From Streptacidiphilus fuscans (GTDB taxonomy: Bacteria; Actinomycetota; Actinomycetes; Streptomycetales; Streptomycetaceae): 64,000 nt of DNA. The position numbers and the translations under genes were made by a program. Shown in pieces: positions 25,469 to 34,584 of the stretch. The notes beneath the pieces are model-generated. The model was not told the origin of the DNA and did not search any database. It saw only the letters and a program-made list of their open reading frames with translations. The stretch covers positions 62,001-126,000 of the forward strand of contig NZ_JADPRT010000007.1 of the NCBI RefSeq assembly GCF_015690355.1, in the 5' to 3' direction. How positions within the stretch are numbered: the first letter of the stretch is position 1; every line of letters starts with the position of its first letter.

Positions 25469-26710
25469 ATGTCTCCCATGCCCAAGAAGCGTCGGAATGC
25501 CAGCATCCTGGCCGCTGCCACCGCAGCGGTCGCCGCCGCCCTCCTGCCCGTGTCCGCCTCGGCCGCCACCGGCACCAGCGGCTCCGCCGGGCACGCACTG
25601 CCGCTGCCGCCGCTCAAGGTGCTGACCGACAAGCCCGGCACGGGCGGCGACGACCTCTTTGTCGCGCCCTCCTCCGCCAACCCCGCGTACGCCAGCGGCG
25701 TGGAGATCCTCAGCCCCGACGGCCGCAGGGTCGTCTGGTCCCACACCGTGCCGACCGGCCAGGAGGCGGCGGACTTCCGCAAGCAGAGCTACCGGGGGCG
25801 TCCGGTGCTGACCTGGTGGCAGGGCACCGGACTCGGCGGGCTCACCCAGGGCGTGGACTACATCTACAACGACCGCTACCAGAAGGTCGCCGAGGTCCGA
25901 GCCGGGAACGGCTACTCCGCCGACGGCCACGAGTTCCTGATCACCTCACGCGGCACCGCGCTGATCCTCGCCTACAAGGAGACCACCGCCGACCTGCGCG
26001 CGATCGGCGGCCCGGCGGACCAGAAGGTCATCGACGGCGTGGTCCAGGAGATCGACATCCGCACCGGCAAGGTCGTCTTCCAGTGGGACGCCGCCAAGCA
26101 CGTCCCCTACGCGCAGAGCGAGCAGCCCCGGCCCGCCTCGGCCGCCACGCCGTGGGACTGGTTCCACGTCAACGCGGTCAAGGTGGACACCGACGGCAGC
26201 CTGCTCGTCGACGCGCGCAACACCTGGACGACCTACGACGTCTCCCGCACCACGGGCGCGGTCCGCTGGCGGCTGGGCGGCAAGGACAGCTCGTTCAAGC
26301 TGACCGCCGCACACGGCCAGAGCCTCAACACCGCGCAGACGCTCTTCGCCTGGCAACACGACCCGGAGCCGCTCGGCAACGGGCTCTACACCTACTTCGA
26401 CAACGAGTCGGCGGGCATCGCCAACACCGGCAGCGGCGCGCTCTCCGAGCTCCCCTACAGCCGCGTCGACACCGTCAAGCTGGACCTGCGCACGCACACC
26501 GCCACGCTGGTCCGCTCGGTTGCGCAGCCGGAGGGGCTCAGCGCCTCGTCCCAGGGCAACGCGCAGACGCTGCGCAACGGTGACCTCGCCGTCGGCTGGG
26601 GCTCGCTGCCGTACGTGTCGGAGTTCGGTCCGAGCGGGAAGCTGCTCTTCAACGCCGAGTTCCCGGCAGGGGTGAACACCTACCGCGCGTACCGCTTCGA
26701 CTGGAAGTAG
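25469..26710 (+). CDS. secreted arylsulfotransferase family protein
   Basis: 413 residues. The Tat/Sec-like leader (MPKKRRNASILAAATAAVAAALLPVSASA) is followed by a beta-propeller-type arylsulfotransferase domain (PF05935/PF14269 type): GVEILSPDGRRVVWSHTVP, RPVLTWWQGTGLGGLTQGVDYIYND, GVVQEIDIRTGKVVFQWDA, PWDWFHVNAVKVDTDGSLLVDARNTWTTYDV and TFAWQHDPEPLGNGLYTYFDN. Such enzymes move sulfate between phenolic compounds without PAPS. The N-terminal RR and secretion place it outside the membrane. A Cys leader peptide in the 5' region ties it to sulfur status. Confidence 0.85.
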   Translation: MSPMPKKRRNASILAAATAAVAAALLPVSASAATGTSGSAGHALPLPPLKVLTDKPGTGGDDLFVAPSSANPAYASGVEILSPDGRRVVWSHTVPTGQEAADFRKQSYRGRPVLTWWQGTGLGGLTQGVDYIYNDRYQKVAEVRAGNGYSADGHEFLITSRGTALILAYKETTADLRAIGGPADQKVIDGVVQEIDIRTGKVVFQWDAAKHVPYAQSEQPRPASAATPWDWFHVNAVKVDTDGSLLVDARNTWTTYDVSRTTGAVRWRLGGKDSSFKLTAAHGQSLNTAQTLFAWQHDPEPLGNGLYTYFDNESAGIANTGSGALSELPYSRVDTVKLDLRTHTATLVRSVAQPEGLSASSQGNAQTLRNGDLAVGWGSLPYVSEFGPSGKLLFNAEFPAGVNTYRAYRFDWK

Positions 26711-26800
26711 TACCGGCACGGGCGGCCGGGGTGCGCGGGCGCGGCGAGCGGGTGTGTAGTGGAAGGCGACGTGCCCGCGACGCGTGAGGAAGGCAGCCGG

Positions 26801-27841
26801 ATGAAAGCGCTCCAGTACCGCAGCATCGGCGCAGCACCGGAGGTCGTCACCGTCCCCGATCCGGAGCCGGGTCCGGGGCAGGTGCTGGTGAAGGTGACGG
26901 CCGCGGGCGTCTGCCACTCCGACATCGCCGTGATGAGCTGGCCCGCCGAGGCGCTGCCCTTCGAGCTGCCGCTCACGCTCGGTCACGAGGGTGCGGGGAC
27001 GGTCGCCGCGCTCGGCGAGGGCGCAAGCGGCGTGTCGGTCGGCGAGTCCGTGGCCGTCTACGGTCCGTGGGGTTGCGGCATCTGTGTGAAGTGCGCGGAG
27101 GGCAAGGAGAACTACTGCCTGCGCGCGGCCGAGCTCGGCATCCGGCCGCCGGGTCTGGGCGCGCCCGGGGCCATCGCCGAGTACCTGCTCGTCGACAGCG
27201 CACGTCATCTGGTCCCGCTGGGCGATCTGGACCCGGTCAGGACCGTCCCGCTGACGGACGCCGGGCTCACGCCGTACCACGCGATCAAGGAGTCGCTGCC
27301 CAAGCTCGTCCCGGGCAGCACCGCCGTGGTCATCGGCACCGGCGGGCTCGGGCACGTGGCGATCCAGCTGCTGCGGGCGATGACGGCCGCGCACGTGGTG
27401 GCACTGGACGTGAGCGAGGAGAAGCTGGCCCTGGCCCGGCAGGTCGGCGCGCACGAGACGGTGCTCAGCGACGAGCGCGCGCCCGACGCGGTCCGGGCGC
27501 TGACCGGCGGCATCGGCGCGGAGGCGGTCTTCGACTTCGTCGGCGCGCCGCCGACGGTCAAGACCGCCGGGGCGATGGTCGCTGTCGAGGGCGACGTGAC
27601 CATCGTCGGCATCGGCGGCGGCGCGCTGCCGGTCGGCTTCGGCGTCCTGCCGTACGACGCGGCGGTCCGCGCGCCGTACTGGGGGTCGCGTTCCGAGCTG
27701 ATCGAGGTCCTCGACCTGGCCCGGGCGGGCGCGGTGGACGTCCATGTCGAGACCTACAGCATGGACGAGGCGCCGCTTGCCTACAAGCGCCTGCACGAGG
27801 GCAAGATCACCGGCCGCGCGGTCATCCTCCCGAACGGCTGA
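26801..27841 (+). CDS. zinc-dependent alcohol dehydrogenase
   Basis: 346 residues from ATG 26801 with GAGGAAGG upstream. MDR-type motifs: catalytic zinc ligand in AAGVCHSDIAVM (C-H-S-D), GHEGAGTVAALGEG, a structural-zinc lobe CGICVKCAEGKENYC with four cysteines, and the NAD loop VVIGTGGLGHVAIQLL. The protein oxidises an alcohol or reduces an aldehyde or ketone with NAD(P)H. It lies between the arylsulfotransferase and the second sulfur leader but has no sign of sulfur specificity; it may simply be a neighbour. Confidence 0.93.
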   Translation: MKALQYRSIGAAPEVVTVPDPEPGPGQVLVKVTAAGVCHSDIAVMSWPAEALPFELPLTLGHEGAGTVAALGEGASGVSVGESVAVYGPWGCGICVKCAEGKENYCLRAAELGIRPPGLGAPGAIAEYLLVDSARHLVPLGDLDPVRTVPLTDAGLTPYHAIKESLPKLVPGSTAVVIGTGGLGHVAIQLLRAMTAAHVVALDVSEEKLALARQVGAHETVLSDERAPDAVRALTGGIGAEAVFDFVGAPPTVKTAGAMVAVEGDVTIVGIGGGALPVGFGVLPYDAAVRAPYWGSRSELIEVLDLARAGAVDVHVETYSMDEAPLAYKRLHEGKITGRAVILPNG

Positions 27842-27927
27842 CGCGCCGCAGGCGGCCCGCCGGCCGTCAGTCTCCGTCCGGATATGAGTCATTGACGGAA
27901 ATGCTCCTGACTGAGAGGCTTCCAGAC

Positions 27928-28011
27928 GTGAGCCAGTCCGAGGTTCTCTGCGCCCGCCTGCACGTCGATCTGCGACGCCAGGCCAGTGCCATCTGTGCCG
28001 CCGGCCGCTGA
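27928..28011 (+). CDS. Cys leader peptide 2 (upstream of the FMN reductase/monooxygenase operon)
   Basis: GTG 27928, with GAGAGG 9 bp before it, opens a 27-codon frame that ends in RLHVDLRRQASAICAAGR. RLHVDL is the second common core of actinobacterial sulfur leader peptides. Two Cys codons are present (positions 8 and 22). A longer in-frame start at ATG 27901 is possible. The stop lies 264 bp before the FMN reductase gene. Confidence 0.75.
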   Translation: MSQSEVLCARLHVDLRRQASAICAAGR

Positions 28012-28275
28012 TTCCGCCGCGCCCGGCTCTTCCGGACTGCCGCTCCGCCGCTTCGGTTCTCCCCGATCGACGTTCTGACGTCCTGACGTGATGACGCCCT
28101 GACGCCCTGACCGTGTGCGCGTTCCGACGTCGGCACGGGCTGACGCCCGCAGGGCGTCGACGGAGCGCCTGTCCGGCCCGCCCTGTCTTTCCTTCCCGCC
28201 CCGGCCCCGCCTGCCCTGACGGTCGCAGCGTCGCTCCGTCCGCAGCCGGGCCCCGGCCTGTTCTGGAGACCATCC
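28012..28275. other. 264-bp leader region between Cys leader 2 and the FMN reductase
   Basis: No gene is seen. A run of TGACG-CC units (ctgacg, cctgacg, atgacg, cctgacg, cctgacc; 28075-28110) can form several alternative short stems with CGTC segments upstream and downstream. Such an arrangement is what attenuation control would need, but no structure was computed. Confidence 0.4.
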
Positions 28276-28827
28276 ATGTCCGCTCTGCTCGTCCTGTCCG
28301 GCAGCCCCTCCGCCTCCTCCCGCACCGCGCTCGTCGGTGAGCATCTGGCGCAGCAGCTCTCGCTGACCGGCTTCGACGTCCACCATCTCGACCTCCGCTC
28401 ACTGCCGCCGGACGCGCTGCTCGCGGCCGAGACGGACCATCCCGAGGTGCGCCGGGCCCTCGCCGAAGTGGAGCGCGCCGACGGGGTCGTGGTGGCCACA
28501 CCCGTCTACAAGTCCGCCTACACCGGGCTGTTGAAGGCCTTCCTCGACCTGCTGCCGCAGGACGGACTGGCGGGCAAGACCGTGCTGCCGCTGGCGACCG
28601 GCGGCACGGTCGCCCATGTGCTCAGCATCGACTACGCGCTCCGGCCGGTCCTGGCCGCGCTGACGGCACGTCACGTGGTCAGCGGCTGCTTCCTGCTGGA
28701 CCGGTCGATCGACACCTCACAGCCCCACGGCGTGCTCCTCGACCCCGAGTCGGAGCAGCGGCTGCGTCGTGCGGTCGACGAGTTCATCGGAGCGCTCCCC
28801 ACGGGCCGGGCGCTGCGCGCCGCCTGA
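28276..28827 (+). CDS. ssuE: NADPH-dependent FMN reductase (SsuE/MsuE type)
   Basis: 183 residues, the standard SsuE length. The flavodoxin-like start LLVLSGSPSASSRTALVGEHLAQQL and the conserved ADGVVVATPVYKSAYTGLLKAFLDLLPQ and KTVLPLATGGTVAHVLSIDYALRPVLAAL define the family. It supplies reduced FMN to the two monooxygenases encoded directly downstream. The start has GGAG at the right distance (GGAGACCATCC). It is the first structural gene behind Cys leader 2. The symbol reflects the family and not a proven sulfonate substrate. Confidence 0.93.
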   Translation: MSALLVLSGSPSASSRTALVGEHLAQQLSLTGFDVHHLDLRSLPPDALLAAETDHPEVRRALAEVERADGVVVATPVYKSAYTGLLKAFLDLLPQDGLAGKTVLPLATGGTVAHVLSIDYALRPVLAALTARHVVSGCFLLDRSIDTSQPHGVLLDPESEQRLRRAVDEFIGALPTGRALRAA

Positions 28828-28870
28828 CGTTCCCTCAGTTTTCTTCTCCCACCGCCCGAAAGGCAGTTCC

Positions 28871-30118
28871 GTGACCTCCGGAAAGTCCCACCCGCGACCG
28901 CATCTGCACCTCGCCGTAGCCCTTGCCGACGCGGGCGCACACCCTGCCGCCTGGCGCGAGCCCGGCGCCCGCCCCGACGAGCTCTTCACCGCCCGCTACT
29001 GGGCCGACCAGGTCGCCGAGGCCGAGCGCGGCCTGCTCGACCTGGTGACCTTCGAGGACGGCCTGGGCATGCAGTCCTCCCTGCCCGACCGGCCGGACGA
29101 GCGGACGGACCGCGTGCGCGGCCGACTGGACGCCGGGCTCCTCGCCGCCCGCGTCGCGCCGCTGACCCGGCGGATCGGCCTGCTGCCGACCGCCGTCGCC
29201 ACCCACACCGAGCCGTTCCACCTCTCCAAGGCCGTGGCCACGCTGGACTACATCAGCGCCGGGCGTGCCGGTCTCCAGGTCACCGTGTCGCCGCGCCCGG
29301 ACGTCGCCGACCACTTCGGGCGACGCAGCCTCACCGATCCCGCGCCGGGCGAGACGCTGCCCGACCTGCTGGACGAGGCGGCCGACTACGTCGAGGCAGT
29401 CCGCCGTCTCTGGGACAGCTGGGAGGACGACGCGGAGATCCGCGACGCCGCCACCGGCCGCTTCGTGGACCGCGAGAAGCTCCACTACATCGACTTCGAG
29501 GGCCGGCACTTCAGCGTCCGCGGCCCGTCGATCACGCCCCGGCCGCCGCAGGGACAGCCCCTGGTCGCGATCCCCGCGCACGGCGCGGAGGGCTGGACGC
29601 TGGCGGGCCGCGCCGCCGACCTCGCCTTCGTCGCCCCGCACAGCGACGCGGAGGCGGCAACTGCCGTCGCGGGCGTGCGCTCCGCGCAGCAGCAGGCCGG
29701 GCGGGGCGACGAACCCCTGCACGTGCTGGCTGATCTGACGGTCTATCTGGACGACTCGCACGCCGCCGCCGTGGAACGCCTCTCCCGGCTGGACGAGGCG
29801 GCGGGCGGCCTCGGTGCCGACATCGACGGGTACGGCTTCGGCTACGGCGCGCCCGGCAGCGGCCGCGGCACGGCAGAGGTCTTCGCCGGGACCCCGGCGG
29901 ACCTCGCCGACCTGCTGCTCGCCTGGCAGCACGCCGGACTGAGCGGCTTCCGCCTCCACCCCGGCGTCCTGGCCCACGACCTGCCCGCCATCGTCGACGG
30001 GCTGGTGCCCGAGCTCCAGCGTCGCGGGGTCTACCGGCGCGGCTACGACGAGGGATCGCTGCGCGCCCGGTTCGGGCTGGCGCGGCCCGTCAACCGCTAT
30101 GCCCTGTCGGGGTCGTGA
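28871..30118 (+). CDS. LLM-class FMN-dependent monooxygenase
   Basis: 415 residues from GTG 28871 with AAAGG upstream. The luciferase-like barrel is seen in DLVTFEDGLGMQSS, IGLLPTAVATHTEPFHLSKAVATLDYISAGRAGLQVTVS and HYIDFEGRHFSVRGPSITPRPPQGQPLVAI. These two-component enzymes use FMNH2 from the preceding reductase to oxidise a C-S, C-N or C-P bond or an aldehyde. With SsuE and a second monooxygenase behind a Cys leader, desulfurisation of an organosulfur compound is the best guess. Confidence 0.9.
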   Translation: MTSGKSHPRPHLHLAVALADAGAHPAAWREPGARPDELFTARYWADQVAEAERGLLDLVTFEDGLGMQSSLPDRPDERTDRVRGRLDAGLLAARVAPLTRRIGLLPTAVATHTEPFHLSKAVATLDYISAGRAGLQVTVSPRPDVADHFGRRSLTDPAPGETLPDLLDEAADYVEAVRRLWDSWEDDAEIRDAATGRFVDREKLHYIDFEGRHFSVRGPSITPRPPQGQPLVAIPAHGAEGWTLAGRAADLAFVAPHSDAEAATAVAGVRSAQQQAGRGDEPLHVLADLTVYLDDSHAAAVERLSRLDEAAGGLGADIDGYGFGYGAPGSGRGTAEVFAGTPADLADLLLAWQHAGLSGFRLHPGVLAHDLPAIVDGLVPELQRRGVYRRGYDEGSLRARFGLARPVNRYALSGS

Positions 30119-30185
30119 GCGGACCGCTCCGCGCAGTCGACCGACCGAGGACCTTCACCGCACCAGACCTGAGGAACCGTCACCC

Positions 30186-31565
30186 ATGAGCAAGCCACTC
30201 AAGCAGGTCCATCTCGCCGCGCACTTCCCCGGCGTCAACAACACCACCGTGTGGAGCGACCCCGCAGCAGGCAGCCAGATCGCGTTCGAGTCCTTCGTCC
30301 ACTTCGCCCGGACCGCCGAGCGCGCGCGGTTCGACTTCCTCTTCCTCGCCGAGGGACTGCGCCTGCGCGAGCAGCACGGGAAGATCTACGACCTCGACGT
30401 CGTCGGCCGTCCGGACACCTTCACCGTGCTGGCCGCCCTCGCCGCCGTCACCGAGCGGCTCGGGCTGACCGGGACCATCAACTCGACCTTCAACGAGCCC
30501 TACGAGGTGGCCCGGCAGTTCGCCACGCTTGACCACCTCTCCGAAGGCCGCGCGGCCTGGAACGTCGTCACCTCGTGGGACGCGTTCACCGGCGAGAACT
30601 TCCGGCGCGGCGGCTTCCTGGCCCAGTCCGACCGCTACGCGCGGGCCCGCTCCTTCCTGCACACCGCGCAGGAGCTGTTCGACTCCTGGGACCCCGACGC
30701 CGTCGCCGCCGACCCCGCCACCGGGCGGTTCCTCAACGACGCGCGCGCGGGCGCGTTCGAGCACCGCGACCCGCACTTCGACATCCACGGCCGGTTCAAC
30801 GTGCCGCGCAGCCCGCAAGGGCGGCCGGTGGTGTTCCAGGCCGGGGACTCCGAGGAGGGACGCGAGTTCGCCGCGGCCGACGCCGACGCCATCTTCAGCC
30901 GCCACGGCACGCTGGAGGAGGGCCGCGCCTTCTACGCCGACGTCAAGGGGCGGCTGGCCCGCTACGGCCGCTCCCGCGACGAGCTGCTGATCCTGCCCGC
31001 CGCCACCTTCGTGCTGGGCGCGACGGACGCCGAGGCGCGCGAGCGGGCCAGGGAGGTCCGGCGTCAGCAGGTCAGCGGGCAGACCGCGCTGCGGTTCCTG
31101 GAGCAGGTGTGGAACCGCGACCTGTCCGGCTACGACCCGGACGGTCCGCTGCCCGAGATCGACCCGAAGGTCGGCGAGCACACGGTCGCCCAGGGCCGGG
31201 CCAGCGTACGGATGTTCCGCGATCCGGTGGCCACGGCCACGGAGTGGCGCGAGCGGGCGGCGGCGCGGCAGTGGTCGATCCGCGAGTTCGTCATCGAGAC
31301 CACCGGCCGGCAGAACTTCGTCGGCTCCCCCGCCTCGGTGGCCGAGCAGATCAACGAGTTGGTGCAGGCCGACGCGAGCGACGGCTTCATCCTCGTGCCG
31401 CACCTGGTTCCGGGGGGCCTGGACGAGTTCGCGGACACCGTGGTGCCGCTGCTGCAGGAGCGGGGCGTGCACCGGACGGAGTACGAGGGGACGACGCTCC
31501 GCGACCACCTCGGCCTTGACCTGCCGGGCCAGGGCGGCGCGGAGCGGCGGCGGGTCGCGTCCTGA
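30186..31565 (+). CDS. NtaA/SnaA/DszA family FMN monooxygenase
   Basis: 459 residues, typical of the NtaA/SnaA/DszA subgroup, from ATG 30186. Signature segments: VHLAAHFPGVNNTTVWSDP, FDFLFLAEGLRLREQ, TVLAALAAVTERLGLTGTINSTFNEPYEVARQFATLDHLSEGR, AAWNVVTSWDAFTGENFRRGG, RSFLHTAQELFDSWD and GRPVVFQAGDSEEGREFAA. Known relatives include DszA and SfnG-like enzymes and Bacillus YtnJ, which opens S-substituted cysteines. It is the last gene of the reductase-monooxygenase operon and is convergent with the ABC importer genes. Confidence 0.93.
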   Translation: MSKPLKQVHLAAHFPGVNNTTVWSDPAAGSQIAFESFVHFARTAERARFDFLFLAEGLRLREQHGKIYDLDVVGRPDTFTVLAALAAVTERLGLTGTINSTFNEPYEVARQFATLDHLSEGRAAWNVVTSWDAFTGENFRRGGFLAQSDRYARARSFLHTAQELFDSWDPDAVAADPATGRFLNDARAGAFEHRDPHFDIHGRFNVPRSPQGRPVVFQAGDSEEGREFAAADADAIFSRHGTLEEGRAFYADVKGRLARYGRSRDELLILPAATFVLGATDAEARERAREVRRQQVSGQTALRFLEQVWNRDLSGYDPDGPLPEIDPKVGEHTVAQGRASVRMFRDPVATATEWRERAAARQWSIREFVIETTGRQNFVGSPASVAEQINELVQADASDGFILVPHLVPGGLDEFADTVVPLLQERGVHRTEYEGTTLRDHLGLDLPGQGGAERRRVAS

Positions 31566-31631
31566 CGTCGAGGGGTGTGCAGAAGGGGCGTGGTGCCTGG
31601 CACCGCGCCCCTTCTGCATGCCCTCGGGCCG

Positions 31632-32612
31632 TTACGAGTTGCTCAGCGGCAGCCCCGGCGGGTTGATCCGGGACGAGGTGAGAGCCTCGCTGGTCAGGCC
31701 CCAGCGGACCAGGATCTTGCCGTAGGTGCCGTCCGCGATCAGCTCGTCGATCGCGTCGGCCAGCGGCGTGACCAGCCCGCTGTCCTTCTTGGTCGTCGCG
31801 CCGATCAGGCCCTGCAGCGCCTCACCCGCGCCCGAGACGACGCCGACGACCTCGGTCTGTCCCGAGACCGCCGCGTGGTACTGCGCGGTCGGGTTGGGGC
31901 CGAGGTAGGCGTCGATCCGGCCGGACTGGAGTGCCAGGTAGGTGTCGGAGTCGGTGCTGTAGTACTTCACGTCCACCGGCTTGAGCCCGGCTGCCACGTC
32001 CTGGTGGCTCCAGTCCAGCAGGATCTTCTCCTGCGTCGTCCCCGAGCTGACCGCGATGGTCTTCCCCGCGACGTCCTTCGGACCGTTGATCCGCCAGGTG
32101 GTGCCCTTGCGGGCCTCGAAGGCGATGTTGTCCTTGCGGTAGGTGGCGAAGTCGTACTTCTGCTTGCGCAGTTCGGTGTCGGTGATGTTGGAGAAGCCGA
32201 CGTCGTACTTCCCGCTGTCCAGGCCGACGAAGATCTGCGCCCAGTCCACCGGGTGGAACTGCACCTTGAGGCCGAGGACGTCGGCGACGGCGGAGGCGAG
32301 GTCGGGCTCGACGCCGATCACGGTCCGGTTGTCGGTGGCGAAGAAGCTGAGCGGCGCGGCCCCCTGGGCGGAGTCGACGACCTCCAGCGTCCCTCTGGCC
32401 CGGATCGCGGCCGGGACTTCGGCCGCGAGCTTCGGATCCTCGGGCGCGGTGTAACGATGCTGATTTGCCGTCAGGTTGAAGCTGACCCCGTTCGCCTCGG
32501 TCACGGACTGCTGGCCTGCGCCCCCGGCGCTCGTCCCGGAGGCACCGCACGCGGTGAGGGTGAGCGCGGTGGCCAGGACGGTGACGGCGGCAGCGGTACG
32601 GAAGGGACGCAT
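31632..32612 (-). CDS. amino-acid ABC importer substrate-binding lipoprotein A
   Basis: 326 residues. The leader ends with a lipobox (LTLTAC). The type-3 periplasmic-binding fold for polar amino acids is seen in PAAIRARGTLEVVDSAQGAAPLSFFATDNRTVIGVEPDLASAVADVLGLKVQFHPVDW, KYDVGFSNITDTELRKQKYDFA and AIDELIADGTYGKILVRWG. It would sit on the outer face of the membrane and deliver an amino-acid-like sulfur compound to the permease. It is the last of four leftward genes (binding protein, permease, ATPase, binding protein). Confidence 0.9.
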   Translation of the reverse strand: MRPFRTAAAVTVLATALTLTACGASGTSAGGAGQQSVTEANGVSFNLTANQHRYTAPEDPKLAAEVPAAIRARGTLEVVDSAQGAAPLSFFATDNRTVIGVEPDLASAVADVLGLKVQFHPVDWAQIFVGLDSGKYDVGFSNITDTELRKQKYDFATYRKDNIAFEARKGTTWRINGPKDVAGKTIAVSSGTTQEKILLDWSHQDVAAGLKPVDVKYYSTDSDTYLALQSGRIDAYLGPNPTAQYHAAVSGQTEVVGVVSGAGEALQGLIGATTKKDSGLVTPLADAIDELIADGTYGKILVRWGLTSEALTSSRINPPGLPLSNS

Positions 32613-32665
32613 GGTGTTCGGACTTTCTGCGAGACGGAATGCAGGGGGAAGGAACTTGGGGAGAC

Positions 32666-33490
32666 TCAGAGCACCTTGGACAGGAACGCCTGGGTGCGCG
32701 GGTGTTGCGGATCGTCCAGGACCTCGGCGGGTGGGCCCTGTTCGAGGATCTGGCCGCCGTCCATGAAGACGACGATGTCGGCCACCTCGCGGGCGAAGCC
32801 GATCTCGTGGGTGACGACGATCATCGTGGTACCGCTGCGGGCCAGGTCCTTGACGACGTCGAGCACCTCGCCGACCAGCTCCGGGTCGAGCGCGGAGGTG
32901 GGCTCGTCGAAGAGCAGCACCTTCGGCTCCAGCGCCAGCGCGCGGGCGATGGCGACCCGCTGCTGCTGACCGCCGGAGAGCCGACGGGGGTAGGCGTCCG
33001 CCTTCTCCCGCAGCCCGACGCGGTCCAGCAGCGCCAGCGCGAGCTCGCGGGCCTCGTCGCGGGGCCGCCCGAGCACGGAGACGGGCGCCTCGACCAGGTT
33101 CTCCACCACGGTCAGGTGCGGGAAGAGGTTGAACTGCTGGAACACGAAGCCGATCCGGGCCCGCTGGCGCAGCACGTCGCGTTCCCGCAGCTCGTGCAGA
33201 CGGTCGCCGACCTGCCGGTAGCCGATCAGCTCGTCGTCGATGCGGACGTAGCCGGCGTCGACCTTCTCCAGATGGTTGATGCTGCGCAGCAGCGTCGACT
33301 TGCCCGAACCGGAGGGCCCGAGCACGACGGTGACCTCACCGGCCCGGACCTGAAGGTCGACGCCGCGCAGCACCTCGTGACTGCCGAAGGACTTGCGCAG
33401 CCCGCGCACGTCCACGACGACGGGCGGGGTGTCGACCCTGGCCTCCGTCGTACTGACTGCTGTCGCGATGACTTCTGTGGTGCTGCTCAT
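32666..33490 (-). CDS. polar-amino-acid ABC importer ATPase
   Basis: 274 residues from ATG 33490 (ATGA overlap with the permease stop). Walker A GPSGSGKSTLLRSI, the HisP-type IGFVFQQFNLFPHLTVVENL (Q-loop), signature LSGGQQQRVAIARALA, Walker B VLLFDEPTSALDPE and the switch TMIVVTHEIGFAREVAD are all intact. The family drives import of cystine, glutamate or other polar amino acids. It must serve both permeases (33487 and 36171) because no second ATPase is present. Confidence 0.95.
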   Translation of the reverse strand: MSSTTEVIATAVSTTEARVDTPPVVVDVRGLRKSFGSHEVLRGVDLQVRAGEVTVVLGPSGSGKSTLLRSINHLEKVDAGYVRIDDELIGYRQVGDRLHELRERDVLRQRARIGFVFQQFNLFPHLTVVENLVEAPVSVLGRPRDEARELALALLDRVGLREKADAYPRRLSGGQQQRVAIARALALEPKVLLFDEPTSALDPELVGEVLDVVKDLARSGTTMIVVTHEIGFAREVADIVVFMDGGQILEQGPPAEVLDDPQHPRTQAFLSKVL

Positions 33491-34521
33491 CGCAGGCTCC
33501 CTTCGGCCGCGCGGGCGCGGAGGTCGTCGAATGCGGCGCGCAGTCGCCGCAGCGGATGGGCGGGTCGCCGTCGGGTGGCTCCCCCGTCGCGTCTGCCGTC
33601 GTGTCCGGCTCCGCGGGCGAAGCGTCGCTCGACGGCGTACTGGAAGAGCGAGAGCACGGTGGTCAACGCCACGTACCAGGCCGTGGCCACCAGCAACATG
33701 GGGACCACCCGCGAGGTACGGCCGTAGATCACCTGGACCGTGTAGAAGAGCTCCATGATCGCCATCACCGAGACGATCGAGGTGTTCTTGAACAGCGCGA
33801 TCAGCTGGTTCGCCGCCGCGGGAGCGATGGTGCGCATCGCCTGCAGCAGAACGATCCGGCGCAGTTGGCGTCCGCGTGGCAGGCCGAGCGCGGCGGCTGC
33901 CTCCAACTGCCCCGCGTCCACGGAGAGGACGCCCGCCCGGACGATCTCCGCCGCGAAGGCGGCCTCGTTCACGGCGAGTGCCAGCACGGCCGCGCCCATC
34001 GCGCTGACCAGGCTGTTGGTCGTGATCGAGAAGAACCCCGGCCCGAACGGCACGCCGATCTGGATGCGTTGGTAGAGGTAGGAGAGGTTGAACCAGAAGA
34101 GCACCTGGACCAGCAGCGGCACCGACCGGACCAACCAGACGTAGCCGTAGGCGACCACGCGCAGCAGTGGGCTGCGGGACAGCCGCATCAGCGCGAGCAC
34201 CAGCCCGAGCGCGAATCCGGCCAGCGCCGACAGGACGGTCAACTGGAGCGTGAGCCAGACACCTTGGAGCACGCTGGGATCGAAGAGGTAGGCCCGGAAG
34301 GTCGGCCAGTCCAGGCCGGGGTTGGTGACCAACGCGTGCGCCAACTGCGCCAGCAGGACCAGCGCAACGGCGACGCCGACCCAACGGGCGGGGTGGCGCA
34401 GCGGCACGATCCGCGGCTGCTGGGCTCTGCGGTCCGGGGCGACGACCGCCGTCGGCGGCGGTGTCGGTGGCGTCGGTGGCGTCGGTGGCGGGGCGGCGAT
34501 GTCGGAGGTGGTGATGCTCAT
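33487..34521 (-). CDS. amino-acid ABC importer permease A
   Basis: 344 residues. After a Pro/Thr-rich N-terminal tail (PPTPPTPPTPP) come about five to six membrane helices and the EAA loop that contacts the ATPase (EAAALGLPRGRQLRRIVLLQAMRTIAPAAANQL). Hydrophobic segments YRPYLFD..GVWLTLQLTVLSALAGFALGL and FGPGFFSITTNSLVSAMGAAV follow the His/Glu/Arg uptake (HEAT) type. It forms a heterodimer or homodimer in the membrane. Start at ATG 34521. Confidence 0.92.
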   Translation of the reverse strand: MSITTSDIAAPPPTPPTPPTPPPTAVVAPDRRAQQPRIVPLRHPARWVGVAVALVLLAQLAHALVTNPGLDWPTFRAYLFDPSVLQGVWLTLQLTVLSALAGFALGLVLALMRLSRSPLLRVVAYGYVWLVRSVPLLVQVLFWFNLSYLYQRIQIGVPFGPGFFSITTNSLVSAMGAAVLALAVNEAAFAAEIVRAGVLSVDAGQLEAAAALGLPRGRQLRRIVLLQAMRTIAPAAANQLIALFKNTSIVSVMAIMELFYTVQVIYGRTSRVVPMLLVATAWYVALTTVLSLFQYAVERRFARGAGHDGRRDGGATRRRPAHPLRRLRAAFDDLRARAAEGSLR

Positions 34522-34584
34522 GGGAACTCCGTGAGGGGGTGAAGGATGCGGTGACTCAGCGGTGCAGCGACTCAGCCGGCCGAC

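Noticed and set aside
28075..28110. TGACGCC run as a KstR2-like or CysR operator
   Set aside because: No dyad symmetry matching a known motif; alternative stems in an attenuator region explain it equally well.
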